From Candidatus Geothermocultor quzhuomuensis (GTDB taxonomy: Bacteria; Actinomycetota; Aquicultoria; Geothermocultorales; Geothermocultoraceae): DNA of 36,746 nucleotides. Of this stretch, positions 36,290-36,746 are shown piece by piece. Made by a program: the position numbers and the translations under genes. Each line of letters begins with the position of its first letter. The first letter of the stretch is position 1. A model generated the notes under the pieces. The model did not search any database, was not told where the DNA came from, and was given only the letters and a program-made list of their open reading frames with translations. The DNA is taken from positions 1-36,746 of the forward strand of contig JACVJC010000021.1 in assembly GCA_015711795.1 (NCBI GenBank), read 5' to 3'.

Positions 36290-36746
36290 CTAGGGCAAAG
36301 TGCGGGTATCGTGGCAATCCCAACAAACACCATCTAACTGGCTAGATGTTGCATTATCTTCCAAGAGAACATAACTGTTACTCTTGTGAGGCCAGTTGTA
36401 GTATTTTCCACCACTGACTTGCTTTGTCATTTTATGGCACTGACGACAAGTGGGACCATCATTAGTTGTAGCAGAAGTATCACTAGTGGGGTCTGTTGCC
36501 CAATTACCAGGCTCAACCTTGACTAGGCTATCAGTAGATTCTTTGTCTCCACAAGTTACATAATAATCGTCACCAAACTTATAACCGTCAGTCTCGCAAT
36601 CATGGCTATAACCAGTAACCCATTGTTCATTAACATTATCCCACATTACTCTTCTATCAATGTATCTTCCTTTGTTACCCATATGGCAAGTTGCACACCA
36701 GTCAGTTAAGTCAACTGTTTTCTCGCAGAAAGCGTATTCCAAGTAT
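36290..36746 (-). CDS. C-terminal part of a c-type cytochrome resembling the hexahemes (5' end outside window)
   Basis: The frame is open to the right edge, so a TTG at 36742 is not accepted as the start. About 151 residues with three CXXCH motifs: CATCH, CRQCH and CWDCH. The end (TCRQCH, then NWPHK, then GVCWDCHDTRTLP) parallels the last third of the hexahemes (ICQQCH, FPHE, DLCQNCHITTELP), so this is probably a further, diverged member. It has a spacer with extra cysteines (DCETDG and TCGDKE) not seen in the others. Confidence 0.8.
   Translation of the reverse strand, partial: YLEYAFCEKTVDLTDWCATCHMGNKGRYIDRRVMWDNVNEQWVTGYSHDCETDGYKFGDDYYVTCGDKESTDSLVKVEPGNWATDPTSDTSATTNDGPTCRQCHKMTKQVSGGKYYNWPHKSNSYVLLEDNATSSQLDGVCWDCHDTRTLP

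Noticed and set aside
36290-36742. TTG at 36742 as a true start giving a 150-residue three-heme protein
   Set aside because: The frame continues to the window edge, there is no signal peptide or ribosome-binding site in view, and the sequence matches the last third of the hexahemes.

Overview
The window is an AT-rich, gene-dense stretch devoted almost entirely to multiheme c-type cytochromes. I count at least 107 heme-attachment motifs in nine cytochrome genes, two of which run off the window edges. The setting suggests an anaerobic bacterium that moves electrons across and beyond its envelope. A single-membrane (Gram-positive-like) cell is the better guess: there is a Rex redox repressor with a Gram-positive-type operator, a Pro/Ala/Thr wall-spanning linker, frequent TTG/GTG starts behind strong Shine-Dalgarno sequences, no porin, and an N-terminal motif typical of anti-sigma-like proteins of Actinomycetota/Chloroflexota side lineages. 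Lineage is inference, not shown.

Layout. 1-8689 (minus): one uninterrupted reading frame of at least 2,896 codons whose end lies left of the window. It joins an anti-sigma-like cytosolic head, a TolB-like propeller, a membrane hairpin, several beta-sandwich domains and a heme region built from tandem 14-heme modules. 8760-9326 (minus): its ECF sigma factor. 9509-11566 (minus): the first of five O-antigen-ligase/TPR proteins. 11803-13665 (minus): a 15-heme secreted cytochrome. 13804-15858 (plus): second ligase. 15949-20478 (minus): two copies of an NHL beta-propeller plus hexaheme cytochrome module. 21056-22969 (plus): third ligase. 23110-29311 (minus): a probable redox-controlled cluster of rex, a TPR anchor protein, a beta-sandwich/15-heme membrane cytochrome, and a third NHL plus hexaheme module closed by a terminator. 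29670-36170 (plus): two NapC/NirT-like 12-heme membrane cytochromes followed by ligases four and five. 36290-36746 (minus): the end of another cytochrome resembling the hexahemes.

How the parts may work together (inference). The NapC-like cytochromes would take electrons from menaquinol. The 15-heme membrane and secreted cytochromes would carry them through the wall. The hexaheme cytochromes, each with a membrane-anchored NHL propeller, and the giant wire-like protein would carry them outward. The ligase/TPR proteins are candidates for glycosylating or anchoring these surface proteins. Rex (NADH/NAD+ sensing) and the ECF sigma/anti-sigma-cytochrome pair would give two layers of redox control. 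No cytochrome c maturation genes, tRNAs, rRNAs, CRISPR arrays or insertion sequences are visible. Duplication is the main evolutionary theme: tandem heme modules, a 581-bp near-perfect internal repeat, NHL-hexaheme modules in at least three copies, five ligases, and a relic of a ligase 3' end at 11690-11770.
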